A program made the position numbers and the translations under genes. Shown here one piece after another: positions 1 to 10,463 of a stretch of 64,000 nt of DNA. The first letter of the stretch is position 1. Each line of letters begins with the position of its first letter. The stretch comes from Fuscibacter oryzae (lineage in GTDB: Bacteria > Pseudomonadota > Alphaproteobacteria > Rhodobacterales > Rhodobacteraceae): assembly GCF_016765795.1 (NCBI RefSeq), contig NZ_JAESVP010000003.1:1-64000 (forward strand). Reading direction: 5' to 3'. The notes beneath the pieces are model-generated. The model searched no databases, was not told the DNA's origin, and worked only from the letters and a program-made list of their open reading frames with translations.

Positions 1-1
1 C

Positions 2-47
2 GCGCGCCGGGCGCTTGAGCAATCTGAGGGCTCCGCGCCCGGCGCGC
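2..47. other. 13-bp perfect inverted repeat (stem-loop)
   Basis: GCGCGCCGGGCGC at 2-14 is the exact reverse complement of 35-47, leaving a 20-nt loop. It could terminate a gene lying left of the window, but no T-run follows on either side. I see no gene between it and the tRNA at 217. Confidence 0.5.
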
Positions 48-216
48 TTGCCCAACCCGAAACCGACCACTATCAACCCCAAGGACTCTCGTTATGAACG
101 AGGGACGACCGGGGGGCAGGTCAACAGCTATGCGCAATGGTGCATGTCTGTGCATGGTTCCAACGTCATAAAAGCTAGGACGGGCCGCGCATGCTGCTGA
201 TTTTGTTGTGGAAAAG

Positions 217-291
<75 letters not shown>

Positions 292-417
292 ACCGTTCAC
301 CGTCGTCGCGCTTGCGCCGTCTGTGTGGGCGGCTGATTAGACGGGATTCCCGCAGGGTGCAAGAGCAAATCTGCCGCCTCTCTGGACGGCTTTTCGCGGC
401 TGGGGTAAGAGGGCGCA

Positions 418-585
418 ATGCAGGACAGTCCCGGCAAGGCCCAACAGAAAAAGTCGCAGCAGTCCGCCTCTCGCGAGGATCGGCTGAAGGCGGCGCTCAA
501 GGCCAATATGGCGCGGCGCAAGGCTCAGGCCAGGGCGCGTCAGGATGCTGCCGGCGATGATGACAGCGAAACAGGCGAAGAATAG
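418..585 (+). CDS. Small basic conserved protein upstream of murA
   Basis: This 55-residue frame starts [12 protein letters not shown]. It has a Lys/Arg/Ala-rich predicted helix in its middle ([20 protein letters not shown]) and an acidic tail ending DSETGEE. It stops 10 bases before the murA start and is probably co-transcribed with it. From memory, similar short Lys/Arg-rich proteins precede murA in many Rhodobacteraceae. It has no signal peptide or membrane segment, so it should be cytoplasmic. Its function is unknown. The high third-position GC content and position support a real gene, though the Shine-Dalgarno (GAGGGCGCA) is only moderate. Confidence 0.7.
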   Translation: MQDSPGKAQQKKSQQSASREDRLKAALKANMARRKAQARARQDAAGDDDSETGEE

Positions 586-595
586 GCGGGCAAAG

Positions 596-1864
596 ATGGA
601 TTCGATTCTGGTCAAGGGCAACGGGGCGCTGAACGGTGTGATTCCGATCGCGGGGGCCAAGAATGCCTGCCTGACGCTGATGCCGGCCACGCTGCTTTCC
701 GAAGAGCCGCTGACGCTGACCAACGCGCCGCGCCTGTCGGATATTCGCACCATGACGCAGCTTTTGCAGTCTTTGGGGGCAGAGGTTGCCAGCCTCAAGG
801 ATGGTCTGGTGCTGGCCATGTCATCGCATGCGCTGTCCAGCCACGTTGCCGACTATGACATCGTGCGCAAGATGCGCGCCTCTATCCTTGTCCTTGGCCC
901 GATGCTGGCGCGCGACGGGCAGGCGGTTGTGTCCTTGCCCGGCGGCTGTGCCATCGGTGCACGTCCGGTTGACCTGCACCTGAAGGCACTGGAGGCGATG
1001 GGCGCCGAGCTGGACCTGCGCGAAGGCTATGTTCATGCCAAGGCCACCGGCGGGCGGCTGAAAGGGGCGGTGTTCGAATTCCCTCTCGTGTCGGTCGGGG
1101 CGACGGAGAATGCGCTGATGGCGGCAACGCTGGCCAAAGGCACCACGGTTCTGAAAAACGCGGCGCGCGAGCCGGAGATTGTCGATCTGGCCGAATGTCT
1201 GCGCAAGATGGGCGCGCAGATTGAGGGCGAAGGCACCAGCACCATCACCATTCAGGGCGTTGACCGTCTGCATGGCGCGACCCATCCGGTGGTGACCGAC
1301 CGGATCGAACTGGGCACCTATATGCTGGTTCCGGCGATCTGTGGGGGTGAGGTCGAGCTTTTGGGCGGTCGGCTCTCTTTGGTCGGTGCCTTTGCCGAAA
1401 AGCTGGACGCGGCAGGGGTTGCGGTCAGCGAAACGGAGCGGGGGCTGAAGGTCAGCCGCAGGAATGGCCGGGTGCGTGCGGTGGATGTGGTGACCGAGCC
1501 CTTCCCCGGTTTTCCGACCGATCTTCAGGCGCAGATGATGGCGCTGCTTTGCACGGCAGATGGCACATCGGTGCTGGAGGAAAAGATCTTTGAAAACCGC
1601 TTTATGCATGCCCCCGAACTGACCCGGATGGGCGCCCGGATCGAGGTACATGGCGGCACGGCCACCGTTCAGGGCGTGGAAAAGCTGAAAGGCGCCCGCG
1701 TGATGGCAACCGATCTGCGTGCCAGCGTCAGCCTGATCCTGGCCGCGCTGGCCGCCGAAGGGGAAACCGTAGTCAGCCGCGTCTATCACCTGGATCGCGG
1801 GTATGAGCGGGTTGAGGAGAAACTGTCGGCCTGCGGTGCCCTGATAGAACGGATCACCGCATGA
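596..1864 (+). CDS. murA: UDP-N-acetylglucosamine 1-carboxyvinyltransferase MurA
   Basis: MurA transfers enolpyruvate from phosphoenolpyruvate to UDP-GlcNAc, the first committed step of peptidoglycan synthesis, in the cytoplasm. The 422-residue length matches the family. The substrate-binding Lys22-Asn23 pair sits in [11 protein letters not shown], and the catalytic, fosfomycin-reactive Cys is Cys118 in [16 protein letters not shown] further frame extends upstream, but the start at 596 gives the normal [11 protein letters not shown]-terminus and lies just after the preceding small gene. Its stop overlaps the start of the DUF2948 gene in an ATGA, suggesting translational coupling. Confidence 0.97.
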   Translation: MDSILVKGNGALNGVIPIAGAKNACLTLMPATLLSEEPLTLTNAPRLSDIRTMTQLLQSLGAEVASLKDGLVLAMSSHALSSHVADYDIVRKMRASILVLGPMLARDGQAVVSLPGGCAIGARPVDLHLKALEAMGAELDLREGYVHAKATGGRLKGAVFEFPLVSVGATENALMAATLAKGTTVLKNAAREPEIVDLAECLRKMGAQIEGEGTSTITIQGVDRLHGATHPVVTDRIELGTYMLVPAICGGEVELLGGRLSLVGAFAEKLDAAGVAVSETERGLKVSRRNGRVRAVDVVTEPFPGFPTDLQAQMMALLCTADGTSVLEEKIFENRFMHAPELTRMGARIEVHGGTATVQGVEKLKGARVMATDLRASVSLILAALAAEGETVVSRVYHLDRGYERVEEKLSACGALIERITA

Positions 1865-2334
1865 CCGATGCGCGGTACGAGGATGGCGATGAACAGCCGC
1901 TGCGCCTGATTGCCCGCGCGGCAGACGATCTGCCGGTGCTGGCTGCGCTGGTGCAGGATGCGGTGCTGGCAGCGGCTGACATGACCTATGCCCGTCCGCG
2001 CCGCCGCTTTGCCCTGTTCCTCAACCGTTTTCGCTGGGAGGACCGCGAGGCTGCGACCTCTGCCCGCCGCCCGTATGAGCGGGTGCGGGCACTTCTGGTG
2101 ATTGAAGAGGTGCTGGCGGTCAAGACCCAAGGCATTCAGCGCGACGGCGATACGGTACTGTCGCTGCTGGACATCAGTTTTGCCGACAAAGGCGAGGGTG
2201 CCGGCACCCTGACGCTGACTTTTGCCGGGGATGGCGCGATTGCGCTGGAGGTTGAAGCGCTGGGTCTGTCGCTGCGCGACGTGACCCGGCCCTATGTTGC
2301 GCCGTCAGGCAAGGTGCCGGATCACGGGATGTGA
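1861..2334 (+). CDS. DUF2948 family protein
   Basis: This 157-residue protein has the typical DUF2948 N-terminus ([21 protein letters not shown]) followed by the conserved stretch [14 protein letters not shown]. It is a mainly alphaproteobacterial family of unknown function, with no signal peptide or membrane segment. It begins inside the murA stop codon (ATGA overlap), so it is very likely translated from the murA transcript. That linkage suggests, but does not prove, a role connected with the cell envelope. It ends only four bases before the convergent opgC gene, and no terminator hairpin separates the two. Confidence 0.88.
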   Translation: MTDARYEDGDEQPLRLIARAADDLPVLAALVQDAVLAAADMTYARPRRRFALFLNRFRWEDREAATSARRPYERVRALLVIEEVLAVKTQGIQRDGDTVLSLLDISFADKGEGAGTLTLTFAGDGAIALEVEALGLSLRDVTRPYVAPSGKVPDHGM

Positions 2335-2338
2335 GTGG

Positions 2339-3505
2339 TCAGGCGGCTGCCAATGTGGTGGTCCGTGCCTTGACGGACCCTGGCCACCAGGTCCGCGCGG
2401 CTGCCAGTGCAAATTGCAGCGCCAGCCCGCCAAAAACCATCAGGCAATCGGCCAGCAGGCTTTCGTCTGTTGTCCAGCGCAGGGCTTGCAGACCCAGACA
2501 CAGCACCGACCCCAGCGCAAAGACCGGCAGCGCCTGACGGCCCAAAAGCGCGAAGGGCTGCATTGCAGCCGTGGCGCAGGCCCACCGCACCACTTTCAGC
2601 GACGACAGCAGATAGGCCAGCGCCATGATGTGCAGCAGGCGCGGCACCGTCGCATAGGTCTTGTCAAAATCGGTAAAGAACCATGGCACCCCGGCATTCT
2701 TGGCCAGCCACAGGGTATGGCCCATCGCATGATCGACCGGGGGCACCCAGATGGTGAGACAGGAAAACGCCAGATACAGCCAGCTGATCGCCTGCAACCA
2801 GCGCCGCACCGGCACCAGCCGCTTGCCCTGCCGCATGAACACGCCCGTCAGCAGCCCGATGACAAAGATGATCTGCCAGGCAAAGGGATTGAAGAACCAG
2901 CCGCCGGGCAGGGGGAAGTTGGGCAGGTCGATGTGATAGGTTCCGGCAATGAACCATGTTGCGAGCGATCCGGCCACCAGCCAGACCGGCCAGCGCCATG
3001 CCAGCCACAGCAGCACCGGCGAGACCAGCAGCAGAACAGTATAAAGCGGCAGGATGTTCATATAGCCGAACTGATGCGTCATCAGCGGGATGCCGATGAA
3101 GGTCTGAAGCGGTTTGGTGAAGACATATTTCATCAGATTGGCCATCAGGCCGCGCGAATCTCCGGTCAGCAGCGCAACGGCCGCCACCACGGCCAAGGCC
3201 AGCGCACTGCACATGACATGCACCTGATACAGCGTCCACGCCCGTTTCCAGATGCGGCCAAGGCCCGTCACAAAGCGGCCAGCGCCCCGGAAATCCAGCC
3301 CATAGGCCAGACCGGCGGCAATGCCTGACATCAGCACAAACCCCTCTGCCGCATCGGAAAACCCGAAATTGCGGCTGGTCAGGTTCTCGAACGGATTGCC
3401 GGGAATGTGATTGATGAAGATCATCACAAGGCAAATGCCGCGCAGGACATCCAGTCTCGCATCGCGCCCCGAGGGGGTTTTGGCCGCAGTCAGGCTGTCA
3501 GGCAT
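2339..3505 (-). CDS. opgC: OpgC-type glucan acyltransferase (membrane)
   Basis: OpgC proteins are multi-spanning inner-membrane acyltransferases that succinylate osmoregulated periplasmic glucans. This 388-residue protein has about ten hydrophobic segments. Its N-terminus carries the family signature DARLDVLRG...FINHIPGNPFE with Asp19 and the probable active-site His33, then DAAEGFVLMSG. It overlaps the end of opgH by 8 bases and is the last gene of an opgG-opgI-opgH-opgC operon. From memory, the same four-gene order was described in Rhodobacter sphaeroides. The assignment rests on both sequence and context. Confidence 0.92.
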   Translation of the reverse strand: MPDSLTAAKTPSGRDARLDVLRGICLVMIFINHIPGNPFENLTSRNFGFSDAAEGFVLMSGIAAGLAYGLDFRGAGRFVTGLGRIWKRAWTLYQVHVMCSALALAVVAAVALLTGDSRGLMANLMKYVFTKPLQTFIGIPLMTHQFGYMNILPLYTVLLLVSPVLLWLAWRWPVWLVAGSLATWFIAGTYHIDLPNFPLPGGWFFNPFAWQIIFVIGLLTGVFMRQGKRLVPVRRWLQAISWLYLAFSCLTIWVPPVDHAMGHTLWLAKNAGVPWFFTDFDKTYATVPRLLHIMALAYLLSSLKVVRWACATAAMQPFALLGRQALPVFALGSVLCLGLQALRWTTDESLLADCLMVFGGLALQFALAAARTWWPGSVKARTTTLAAA

Positions 3506-5288
3506 GGGTCACCGCTTGGCCGGGCTGGTCCCGGTTTTCTACCGGGGTCTCCATGCCCTGCCAGCGGCAAAGGATCAAGTGTTGCAGTTTCATGACGGCG
3601 GTCGGCTGCCATTCCACCGGGGTCAGAAACACCGGTGTCCGGCTGGCCTTGGAGGACCAGCAGATGATGGCGGGCGCGAAAACCATCGGCAAACCAACCG
3701 GCAAAAGCCATGGCACCAGAACCGGCGACAGCCAGAATGTGGCGCCCAGAAGCACAAGGCCGGTCGTGGTGATCCAGTGGCTGGCGGCCCAGGCATTGCC
3801 AAAGGTCAGCGATCCGTCGCCCCTCACCTGCGCGGGCCAGCCGCCATCGGCCCCGCGCAGCACCTGAAACACCGAGCGCGTCTGAAAGGCCAGCAGCACC
3901 GGGGCAATCAGCGAGGAAAAGACCAGTTCGACCAGCACCGACACCAGCGCCCGGCCAGACCCGCCAAAACCCTTGGCGCGGCCCCGGATCAGCGCCTCGA
4001 AAAAGATCAGGATCTTGGGTAGGAACAAAAGCCCCACCACGCCGATCGCCAACCCCAGCGCCTTGGAGGCCTGACTGACGGGCAGCACCGGGAAGGGCCA
4101 GTCTTCCACAGGAAAGTAATCGGGGGGCGGGGCGAACAGGGGGGCGGCAATCGACGCCAGAATGAAGCCCAGCCAGAACACTGGCGCGATATAGGACAGG
4201 ATGCCCTGGAAAAAGACGAAGCGGCTCCAGGGTTTCAGACCGGGCGCGCCGATGATCTTGGAATGTTGCAGGTTGCCCTGACACCAGCGCCGATCACGCT
4301 TGGCGAAATCGACGATGTTTTCCGGCGTCTCTTCATAGCTGCCGCGAATGTCGTCATCGACCCGCACAGTCCAGCCGTTGCGGGCCAGCAGGGCGGCCTC
4401 CACATAGTCATGGCTAAGAACATGGCCGCCAAAGGGCGGCTTGCCCGACAGTTCCGGCAAGCCGCAGCTTTCGGCAAAGGCGCGGGTGCGCACGATGGCA
4501 TTGTGGCCCCAGAAGGGGCCGGTCTTGCCCTGCATCATCGCAAGGCCCCGGCAGAACACCGGTGAATAGAAGGTGGCGGCAAACTGGATCGCCCGGCCAA
4601 AGCGGGAATGGGCGTGGATGATCACCGGCAGGGTTTGCAGCAGGCCCAACTTGGGGTCGCCTTGCATCCGGCGCACCATCTCGATCAGGGTTTCGCCTTC
4701 GATCAGGCTGTCGGCATCTAGGATGATCGAGAATTCATAGGCAGCACCCGACTGGCGGATGAATTCTTCAATATTGCCGGCCTTGCGGCCCTTGTTCTGG
4801 GTGCGGCGGCGATAGAAAATCCGCCCTTCGCCTTGGGTTTCTTCCAGCAGGCGCAGAAAGGTCAGCCGTTCGGCTTGGGCGATCTGATCGTTGCGGGTGT
4901 CGGACAGGATGGCAAAGTGGAAATGGTCGCCAAGGCCCGTCGCCTTGAGAGAGGCCTCCATCGCCGCGATGCGGACAAAGGTCGCCAAGGGGTCTTCGTT
5001 GTAAACCGGCACCAGAATGGCGGTCGTACCGCGCAGGGGGCCAGTGTCGCGCGGCACGGCGGGCGGGCGCGTTGTCAGCCCGATCAACGCCGTCGATGCC
5101 CCCCAAGCCAACCAGAAGGTCGAGGCGAAGATCAGGACCGAGCGCACGATGTCCATCGAATCGAGGCCATCAGCAGCGCCGAATTGCAGGAAAAGCATAA
5201 AGCCGCCGATTCCGGCGGCCAGTGCGGCGATCAGGGTAATGGCTCGGGTGGCAGTGACCCCAAGCCCGTTCCCGCCAGTTTCCGGCAT
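3498..5288 (-). CDS. opgH: Glucan biosynthesis glucosyltransferase H
   Basis: OpgH is an inner-membrane family 2 glycosyltransferase that builds the beta-glucan backbone from UDP-glucose and passes it to the periplasm. Two N-terminal membrane segments precede the catalytic domain. Family 2 motifs are clear: VPVYNEDP (93-100), the metal-binding DAD (191-193), the catalytic Asp of SHDYVEAAL (294) and RRWCQGN with the (Q/R)xxRW signature (333-339). Several membrane helices follow. At 596 residues it lacks the long extensions of the enterobacterial enzyme (about 850). It starts 3 bases after opgI and overlaps opgC. Confidence 0.95.
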   Translation of the reverse strand: MPETGGNGLGVTATRAITLIAALAAGIGGFMLFLQFGAADGLDSMDIVRSVLIFASTFWLAWGASTALIGLTTRPPAVPRDTGPLRGTTAILVPVYNEDPLATFVRIAAMEASLKATGLGDHFHFAILSDTRNDQIAQAERLTFLRLLEETQGEGRIFYRRRTQNKGRKAGNIEEFIRQSGAAYEFSIILDADSLIEGETLIEMVRRMQGDPKLGLLQTLPVIIHAHSRFGRAIQFAATFYSPVFCRGLAMMQGKTGPFWGHNAIVRTRAFAESCGLPELSGKPPFGGHVLSHDYVEAALLARNGWTVRVDDDIRGSYEETPENIVDFAKRDRRWCQGNLQHSKIIGAPGLKPWSRFVFFQGILSYIAPVFWLGFILASIAAPLFAPPPDYFPVEDWPFPVLPVSQASKALGLAIGVVGLLFLPKILIFFEALIRGRAKGFGGSGRALVSVLVELVFSSLIAPVLLAFQTRSVFQVLRGADGGWPAQVRGDGSLTFGNAWAASHWITTTGLVLLGATFWLSPVLVPWLLPVGLPMVFAPAIICWSSKASRTPVFLTPVEWQPTAVMKLQHLILCRWQGMETPVENRDQPGQAVTHA

Positions 5289-5291
5289 GGA

Positions 5292-5468
5292 TCAGTGTCC
5301 GGTCTTGGGCGTCTGGATCGGGCGCATGCGCAGCAGGTTGGCCAGCCAGCCACCCTCGACCCGCTCCAGCACCTGCGGCGGCATCGACAGCGGGGCCATC
5401 GGAAGGGCACCACGTTCCAGCACAAGCTGGTCAATATCGGTTTCAGTGAGCTGCATGATGTCGCTCAT
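5292..5468 (-). CDS. opgI: Small protein of the glucan operon (OpgI-like)
   Basis: This 58-residue protein starts MSDIMQLTETDIDQL. The ATG at 5468 overlaps the opgG stop codon (ATGA); a start five codons upstream is possible but lies inside opgG. It has no signal peptide or membrane helix. It occupies the place between opgG and opgH where R. sphaeroides has opgI (opgGIHC order, recalled from the literature), so the symbol rests on position rather than on a recognised domain. Function unknown; it may be an accessory or regulatory peptide for OpgH. Confidence 0.7.
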   Translation of the reverse strand: MSDIMQLTETDIDQLVLERGALPMAPLSMPPQVLERVEGGWLANLLRMRPIQTPKTGH

Positions 5469-7087
5469 TTGGTGTTGATCCACTGGTAAAGCCAGGTTTC
5501 TGTCAGTTTGCGGTCAAAGCCCGCGATATGCGCGCCCATCTCGATGATCGCACCGCTTGCGGCGCTTGCATCAATCACCAGCCGCCATATGTCGGTGCCG
5601 GCAATCTTTTCGACCGTCGTTCCAAGCACTTCGCCGCTGGACATGGTGACGATCGGTTCCACCATCGCCTCGTCATCCAGTTGCGCAAGGATGCCACCCT
5701 TGAAGTCGATCACGAACTTGCGGGTGCCTTGCACTGCCTCGACGCCCGAGATGCCGCCATGGCCTGCTCGAGTCTCGAATACATAAGCCAGAACTTCGGT
5801 ATCGTCATGCGGCAAGTCGCCCCAGTGCAGCCGATAGGCGAATTCACGGGCATCACCCGCCTTTACGGCCCCATCGGGCACCCAATAGGCGACGATGTTG
5901 TCATTGGCTTCCAGTTGCGACGGAATCTCGACCAGACGCACGTTGCCCTTGCCCCAGTCGCCCATCGGTTCGACGTTCAGCGAGGGGCGGCTTTCATAGC
6001 GCGCGCCAACATCCTGATAGTTCTGGAAATCGCGGTCGCGCTGGAACAGGCCAAAGGCGCGGGGCGCAGTTTCGCTGAAATAACCGCCGGTCAGTTGCGA
6101 GGGGTTGTTCAGCGGCCGCCACAGCACATCGCCATCGGTCCGCACGATGCGCAGGCCCTCGCTGTCATGCACATTGGGGCGATAGTCGTCGAACTGAGCC
6201 CGGTTCTTTTCCGAGAAGAGGAACATCGAGGTCAAGGGCGCGATGCCCAGCTCTGTCACGTCCTGACGGAAGAACAGGCGGGCCGTCACCTCCATCTGCG
6301 TATCTGCGCCGGGGGTGATGACAAAGCGGTATGCGCCGGTGACCGAGGGGCCTTCGAGCGTGGCATAGACCGTGATCGAATTGGCATCCGCTGCCCCGCG
6401 CTCCATATAGAAGCGGGAAAAGCGGGGGAATTCCTCGGCCTGTGAGGTCGCTGTGTTCAGCGCCAGACCGCGTGCCGACAGGCCATAAGACGACCCACGA
6501 CCCAGCGCCCGGAAATAGCTGGCCCCGACAAAGGCAACCAGTTCATCCAGCTTGTCAGGCCGGTTCAGCGCAAAGTTAAGCCGGAAGCCCGCGACACCGG
6601 GCAGCTTGGCATGTTCGGGAACCCGTTTGACCAGATCGTTCAGATATTCGAAATCGTCGGTGGTGAACCGCATTTCAGTGGACTGGCCTTGGGCCACCTC
6701 GAAAATGCGCACCGGCTCGGGGAACAGCCAGCCCATGTGGAACGCGGCCAGCCGGAAGTTCGAACCCTTTTCCGTCCAGCGGGCACGGTCATCGCGAAAC
6801 CGGATCAGACGGTAATCATCATAGGTCAGGTCACCCAGAAAGCCCGCAGGGGCAGGGGCGGTGGCGAAGGGCTGGGTGGCCAGCGCCTTCATCTCGTCCG
6901 ACAAGATGTCAAAGCTGAATTGCTGCGGTGCCGCAGGGGCATCGGCGGCGGCATCGACGGGCGCTGTGCCTGCGGTCTGGGCAAAGACAGCCCCTTGACC
7001 CATCAGGGAAAAGGGCGCGATTGCCGCCGTGAAGCGCAAAAATGCGCGGCGCGAGACAAGGTCGATCAGAGGTGCGGTATTCGACAT
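5465..7087 (-). CDS. opgG: Periplasmic glucan biosynthesis protein G
   Basis: OpgG/OpgD proteins act in the periplasm, where they are needed to form the beta-1,6 branches of osmoregulated glucans. The protein is 540 residues from the ATG at 7087; a GTG 27 bases upstream (7114) would add nine residues. I prefer the ATG because it places the twin-arginine motif SRRAFLRF at residues 12-19, before a hydrophobic stretch and an AQT cleavage region, which suggests Tat export. Conserved family blocks include FDILSDEMKALA and YDDYRLIRFRDDRA. It is the first gene of the opgGIHC operon. Confidence 0.93.
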   Translation of the reverse strand: MSNTAPLIDLVSRRAFLRFTAAIAPFSLMGQGAVFAQTAGTAPVDAAADAPAAPQQFSFDILSDEMKALATQPFATAPAPAGFLGDLTYDDYRLIRFRDDRARWTEKGSNFRLAAFHMGWLFPEPVRIFEVAQGQSTEMRFTTDDFEYLNDLVKRVPEHAKLPGVAGFRLNFALNRPDKLDELVAFVGASYFRALGRGSSYGLSARGLALNTATSQAEEFPRFSRFYMERGAADANSITVYATLEGPSVTGAYRFVITPGADTQMEVTARLFFRQDVTELGIAPLTSMFLFSEKNRAQFDDYRPNVHDSEGLRIVRTDGDVLWRPLNNPSQLTGGYFSETAPRAFGLFQRDRDFQNYQDVGARYESRPSLNVEPMGDWGKGNVRLVEIPSQLEANDNIVAYWVPDGAVKAGDAREFAYRLHWGDLPHDDTEVLAYVFETRAGHGGISGVEAVQGTRKFVIDFKGGILAQLDDEAMVEPIVTMSSGEVLGTTVEKIAGTDIWRLVIDASAASGAIIEMGAHIAGFDRKLTETWLYQWINTK

Positions 7088-7143
7088 AGGTATCTGTAAC
7101 CGAAGGGCTTTCACGACATGAGACTGCGGATGGCCGCGCGCCG

Positions 7144-7173
7144 CATATAGGGGACAGGCAAGTTCATAAGCAA
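7144..7173 (-). promoter_or_regulatory. Candidate promoter of the opgGIHC operon
   Basis: On the minus strand a TTGCTT hexamer (7168-7173) and a TATATG hexamer (7144-7149) are separated by 18 bases and lie 57 bases or more upstream of the opgG ATG. This resembles a sigma70-type promoter but was found by eye only. Confidence 0.35.
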
Positions 7174-7379
7174 GCGGGGATCAAGACTTCCTGATCGAAA
7201 CGGCGCAAAATTGCTTCACTTCTTCGACATGGGCGCACAGAAAAACATCGCGGCTATGCTGCATGTGCATAGGTGCCATGTTCCAGCCACGAACAGGCCC
7301 CGATCCGGGCCAGAACGGCCGTGCCATGAACGACAGGGCGCGGCGGGTGTCGGGCCAGATTCTCTGGCTAAAATCCCGG

Positions 7380-8249
7380 CTAAAACCATTGCCCCGGCTC
7401 CATCAGGCCCAGTTGCATCAACTGGTCGGAATGCCAGGCAAAGGGCACAGAGTTGTGCCATTGGAAGGTATGGATATCAAAGCGCGACCCGGCGTTGCTG
7501 CGCAGGGCCTTGGCGGTGCGAAAGCTGGCAATGGCGGTGGTGATGTTGTGGTGCCAGGGGCAGGCGTAGGTGTTGTATTCTTCGTCGTTGAACGTGTAGT
7601 CGGACCGCAGAACCAGCCCCGGCCTGGTCTTGAACAGGGCGATGCGGTCGATCTTGCGGCGGGGCAGGGGGATGTGTTCCTCAAACCGCCAGCGCAGGCC
7701 GCCAAAGAAATCAAGCTGACGTTCTTTTGGGTAGTTGTGGTTCGCAGCATCCGGCCTGCCCAGCGCGTAATAGCCAGACTTGTCCAGATGCGCCTGTTCC
7801 AGCGAAACGGCATTGGGAAACTGCGTCAGGTCATCGGCGTAAAGGTCTATCACATAAGATAAAATTGCGTCGCGCCGCTCCTCGGCGTGAAAGGCGATCA
7901 ACTCGCGCACGTTGCGGGTTTCGCAAAAGGGGTGGAACAGGTATTCCGAGTTGTAACAGTAATAAAGCCAAATGCCCGGAGCGGCATCTGACACCGCATT
8001 GATCGCGGCAAAGACCGCATCCTCGATATGGATGTCGAACAGGATGCGGTGGATTTTCGGCTCCAGCTCTGGCGAAACGGTGATGCCTGCGGGGCCCAGC
8101 AGCGCGATTTCGGGAAAGCCCGCCGCCAGATGATGGCGCAGCGTGGTATCCACCTCGGTCTGATCTTCGGCAAAGACCAGCGCCAGCGGGCCCTTGGCAA
8201 AGGCCGCATTGCCCTTGGTCAGAAAGGTTTCTAGATCAGGATACAGCAT
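7380..8249 (-). CDS. Probable glycosyltransferase 2-like protein
   Basis: This 289-residue soluble protein has no signal peptide. Its layout resembles the diverged family 2 glycosyltransferase proteins (Glyco_tranf_2_4 type) of Rhodobacteraceae: an N-terminal alpha/beta part ([24 protein letters not shown]), then [21 protein letters not shown], and a His/Trp-rich C-terminus ([28 protein letters not shown]). I cannot point to a clear DxD catalytic motif, so the enzymatic assignment is tentative. It is transcribed away from miaB and lies upstream of the glucan operon on the same strand, separated by about 290 bases with no visible gene. Confidence 0.6.
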   Translation of the reverse strand: MLYPDLETFLTKGNAAFAKGPLALVFAEDQTEVDTTLRHHLAAGFPEIALLGPAGITVSPELEPKIHRILFDIHIEDAVFAAINAVSDAAPGIWLYYCYNSEYLFHPFCETRNVRELIAFHAEERRDAILSYVIDLYADDLTQFPNAVSLEQAHLDKSGYYALGRPDAANHNYPKERQLDFFGGLRWRFEEHIPLPRRKIDRIALFKTRPGLVLRSDYTFNDEEYNTYACPWHHNITTAIASFRTAKALRSNAGSRFDIHTFQWHNSVPFAWHSDQLMQLGLMEPGQWF

Positions 8250-8380
8250 CAGTCTTTGCAGTTTGGGCGCTTTGTTGCAGAATTCGGGAAAGCGGCGGCG
8301 AATGCAAGCCCTGCGGGCCGCCCATGCGTTGCGATTTGCCTTGCATTGGCGTAATTCGCGCAGGTCCCCGGAGAAATGCC

Positions 8381-9691
8381 ATGTCCTCGCCCAAGAAGTT
8401 GTTCATCAAGACCTATGGCTGCCAGATGAATGTCTATGACAGCGAGCGCATGGCCGAAGCCATGGGCAACGAGGGCTATCTGCTGACCGAGGTGCAGGAA
8501 GAGGCGGACATGGTGCTGCTGAACACCTGCCACATCCGCGAAAAGGCCAGCGAAAAACTGTATTCCGACCTTGGCCGGCTGAAACCGCTGAAAGCCGCCA
8601 AGCCCGACCTGAAGATTGGCGTCGCGGGCTGCGTGGCGCAGGCCGAAGGGGCAGAAATCCTGAAACGGATGCCCTTGGTCGATCTGGTGGTTGGCCCGCA
8701 AAGCTATCACCGTCTGCCAGAAATGGCGCGGGCCCCCGAAAAGACGGTGGACACCGAATTTCCGGTTGAGGACAAGTTTGACCTGCTGCCCGAACGCAAA
8801 GCGCCGCGCGGCCCCTCGGCTTTTCTGACGGTGCAAGAGGGCTGCGACAAGTTCTGCGCCTTTTGCGTGGTGCCCTATACGCGTGGGGCAGAGGTCAGCC
8901 GCCCGGTTGGCCGCATTCTGGACGAGGCGCGCAAGCTGGTCGAACGCGGGGTGCGCGACATCACCCTCTTGGGCCAGAACGTGAATGCCTATCACGGCGA
9001 AGGGCCGGGCGGGGCCTGGACGCTGGCCCGTCTGATCCGCGCCCTGGCCGAAATCAACGGGCTGGCCCGCATCCGCTATACCACCAGCCATCCCAATGAC
9101 ATGGATGACGATCTTGTGGCGGCGCATGGCGATTTGCCGGCGTTGATGCCCTATCTGCACCTGCCGGTGCAATCGGGCAGTGACCGTATCCTCAAGGCGA
9201 TGAACCGCAAGCATACGGCCGAAAGCTATCTGCGCCTGGTCGAGCGGATCCGCGCGGCCCGGCCCGACATTCTGCTGTCATCCGATTTCATCGTCGGGTT
9301 CCCCGGCGAAACCGACCGCGATTTTGCCGACACGATGGACCTGATCCGCGCGGTCGGCTTCGGGCAGGCGTTCAGCTTCAAATACTCTGCCCGCCCCGGC
9401 ACCCCTGCAGCGGAAAAGGACCCGGTCGAGGCGGCGATTGCCGATGCGCGCCTGCAAGAGTTGCAGGCCCTGATCACCACCCAGCAGCGCGCCGCGCAAC
9501 TGGCAATGGTGGGCCGCGAGGTCGGGGTTCTTTACGACAAACCCGGTCGTTTGCCGGGCCAGTTGGTGGGGAAATCGGACCATCTGCATGCCGTTTTCGT
9601 CGAGGATGCGCAAGGCAAGGTCGGCGATCTGGTCCGCGTGCGGATCGTCGCCTCCAGCTCCAACTCGCTGGCGGCAGAGCGAATCGGCTGA
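8381..9691 (+). CDS. miaB: tRNA-2-methylthio-N6-isopentenyladenosine synthase MiaB
   Basis: MiaB is a radical-SAM methylthiotransferase that converts i6A37 to ms2i6A37 in tRNAs reading UNN codons. The 436-residue protein has the expected layout. An N-terminal UPF0004 domain has cluster ligands Cys14 (TYGCQMN), Cys50 (NTCHIREKA) and Cys84 (VAGCVAQ). The radical-SAM CxxxCxxC is Cys155-Cys159-Cys162 ([16 protein letters not shown]). A TRAM domain forms the C-terminus. The frame opens further upstream, but the ATG at 8381 gives the conserved [17 protein letters not shown] start. Confidence 0.97.
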   Translation: MSSPKKLFIKTYGCQMNVYDSERMAEAMGNEGYLLTEVQEEADMVLLNTCHIREKASEKLYSDLGRLKPLKAAKPDLKIGVAGCVAQAEGAEILKRMPLVDLVVGPQSYHRLPEMARAPEKTVDTEFPVEDKFDLLPERKAPRGPSAFLTVQEGCDKFCAFCVVPYTRGAEVSRPVGRILDEARKLVERGVRDITLLGQNVNAYHGEGPGGAWTLARLIRALAEINGLARIRYTTSHPNDMDDDLVAAHGDLPALMPYLHLPVQSGSDRILKAMNRKHTAESYLRLVERIRAARPDILLSSDFIVGFPGETDRDFADTMDLIRAVGFGQAFSFKYSARPGTPAAEKDPVEAAIADARLQELQALITTQQRAAQLAMVGREVGVLYDKPGRLPGQLVGKSDHLHAVFVEDAQGKVGDLVRVRIVASSSNSLAAERIG

Positions 9692-9888
9692 TCGGCACAT
9701 CTGTCGGGCCGGTTTCGCGCTGTTTCCGGCTCGCCGACAATTCGGGCCATCTGCCGGAATCGGATGCGGTACGGCACTAGTCCGTTGTTCTTTCAGGTAT
9801 ATTTTTCGCATTTGCTTGCGCCTCTGGGCCTGCGCGGCTCATTCTGTCCGGGCTGCTGCTATTTGTGTGGGTGTGGGGGTTTCAAGTG

Positions 9889-10458
9889 ATGACGTTTCTC
9901 GTCGGGGCGTTGCGGGGCGGGCTTGCCGTTGCCGTGATGGCTGTTGGGTTGTTTGGTGCCGGGACCGCAATGGCTCAGCAGGCACCAGAACCCTATGGCA
10001 AGATCGAATGGGGCATCTGGGTCGATGATGACGGCTGCATGCACTGGTGGGCGGATGGCGGGCTGGAAGGCTATATGCTGGATCGGGTCAACCCCAAGAC
10101 GGGCAAGCCGGTCTGCCTCAAGCGGAACACCTGCCTTGTTGAAAACACCGATGTGCTGTTTGCCACCGACAGCGCCACGCTGACCGCCAGCGGGCGGCGG
10201 CGGCTGCAAGAGTTCTTCGGTTCGACCAATGCCTTTGGTTACGCGGTTTATGGCCATACCGACAGCCGCGCCTCTGACAGTTACAACAAACGCCTCAGCC
10301 AGCGCCGTGCCGCTGCGGTGGCCGCTGTTGCCCGCTCGGTCGGGGGGGTGGTTGAACGTGAGATTGGCTATGGCGAAAGCCGCCCGGTCGTGCCCAACAC
10401 CTCTGCTGGCAACATGCAGAAGAACCGGCGTGTCGAAATCGTCTGTTATCGGTGGTGA
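9889..10458 (+). CDS. OmpA-family envelope protein with N-terminal cysteine module
   Basis: This 189-residue exported protein has a signal peptide ending AMA-QQ (about residue 29). An N-terminal module (about 36-80) contains Cys50 and Cys76. A C-terminal OmpA-like peptidoglycan-binding domain (about 85-189) is shown by YGHTDSRASDSYNKRLSQRRA. It should sit in the periplasm and tether to peptidoglycan. The ATG at 9889 follows a GGGGGT Shine-Dalgarno. The next gene, six bases downstream, encodes a lipoprotein with a copy of the same N-terminal module, so the two probably work together. Confidence 0.85.
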   Translation: MTFLVGALRGGLAVAVMAVGLFGAGTAMAQQAPEPYGKIEWGIWVDDDGCMHWWADGGLEGYMLDRVNPKTGKPVCLKRNTCLVENTDVLFATDSATLTASGRRRLQEFFGSTNAFGYAVYGHTDSRASDSYNKRLSQRRAAAVAAVARSVGGVVEREIGYGESRPVVPNTSAGNMQKNRRVEIVCYRW

Positions 10459-10463
10459 TCGTG

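Noticed and set aside
15-200. 61-codon plus-strand open frame at the left edge
   Set aside because: It begins inside an inverted repeat, lacks a ribosome-binding site and has no recognisable protein features.
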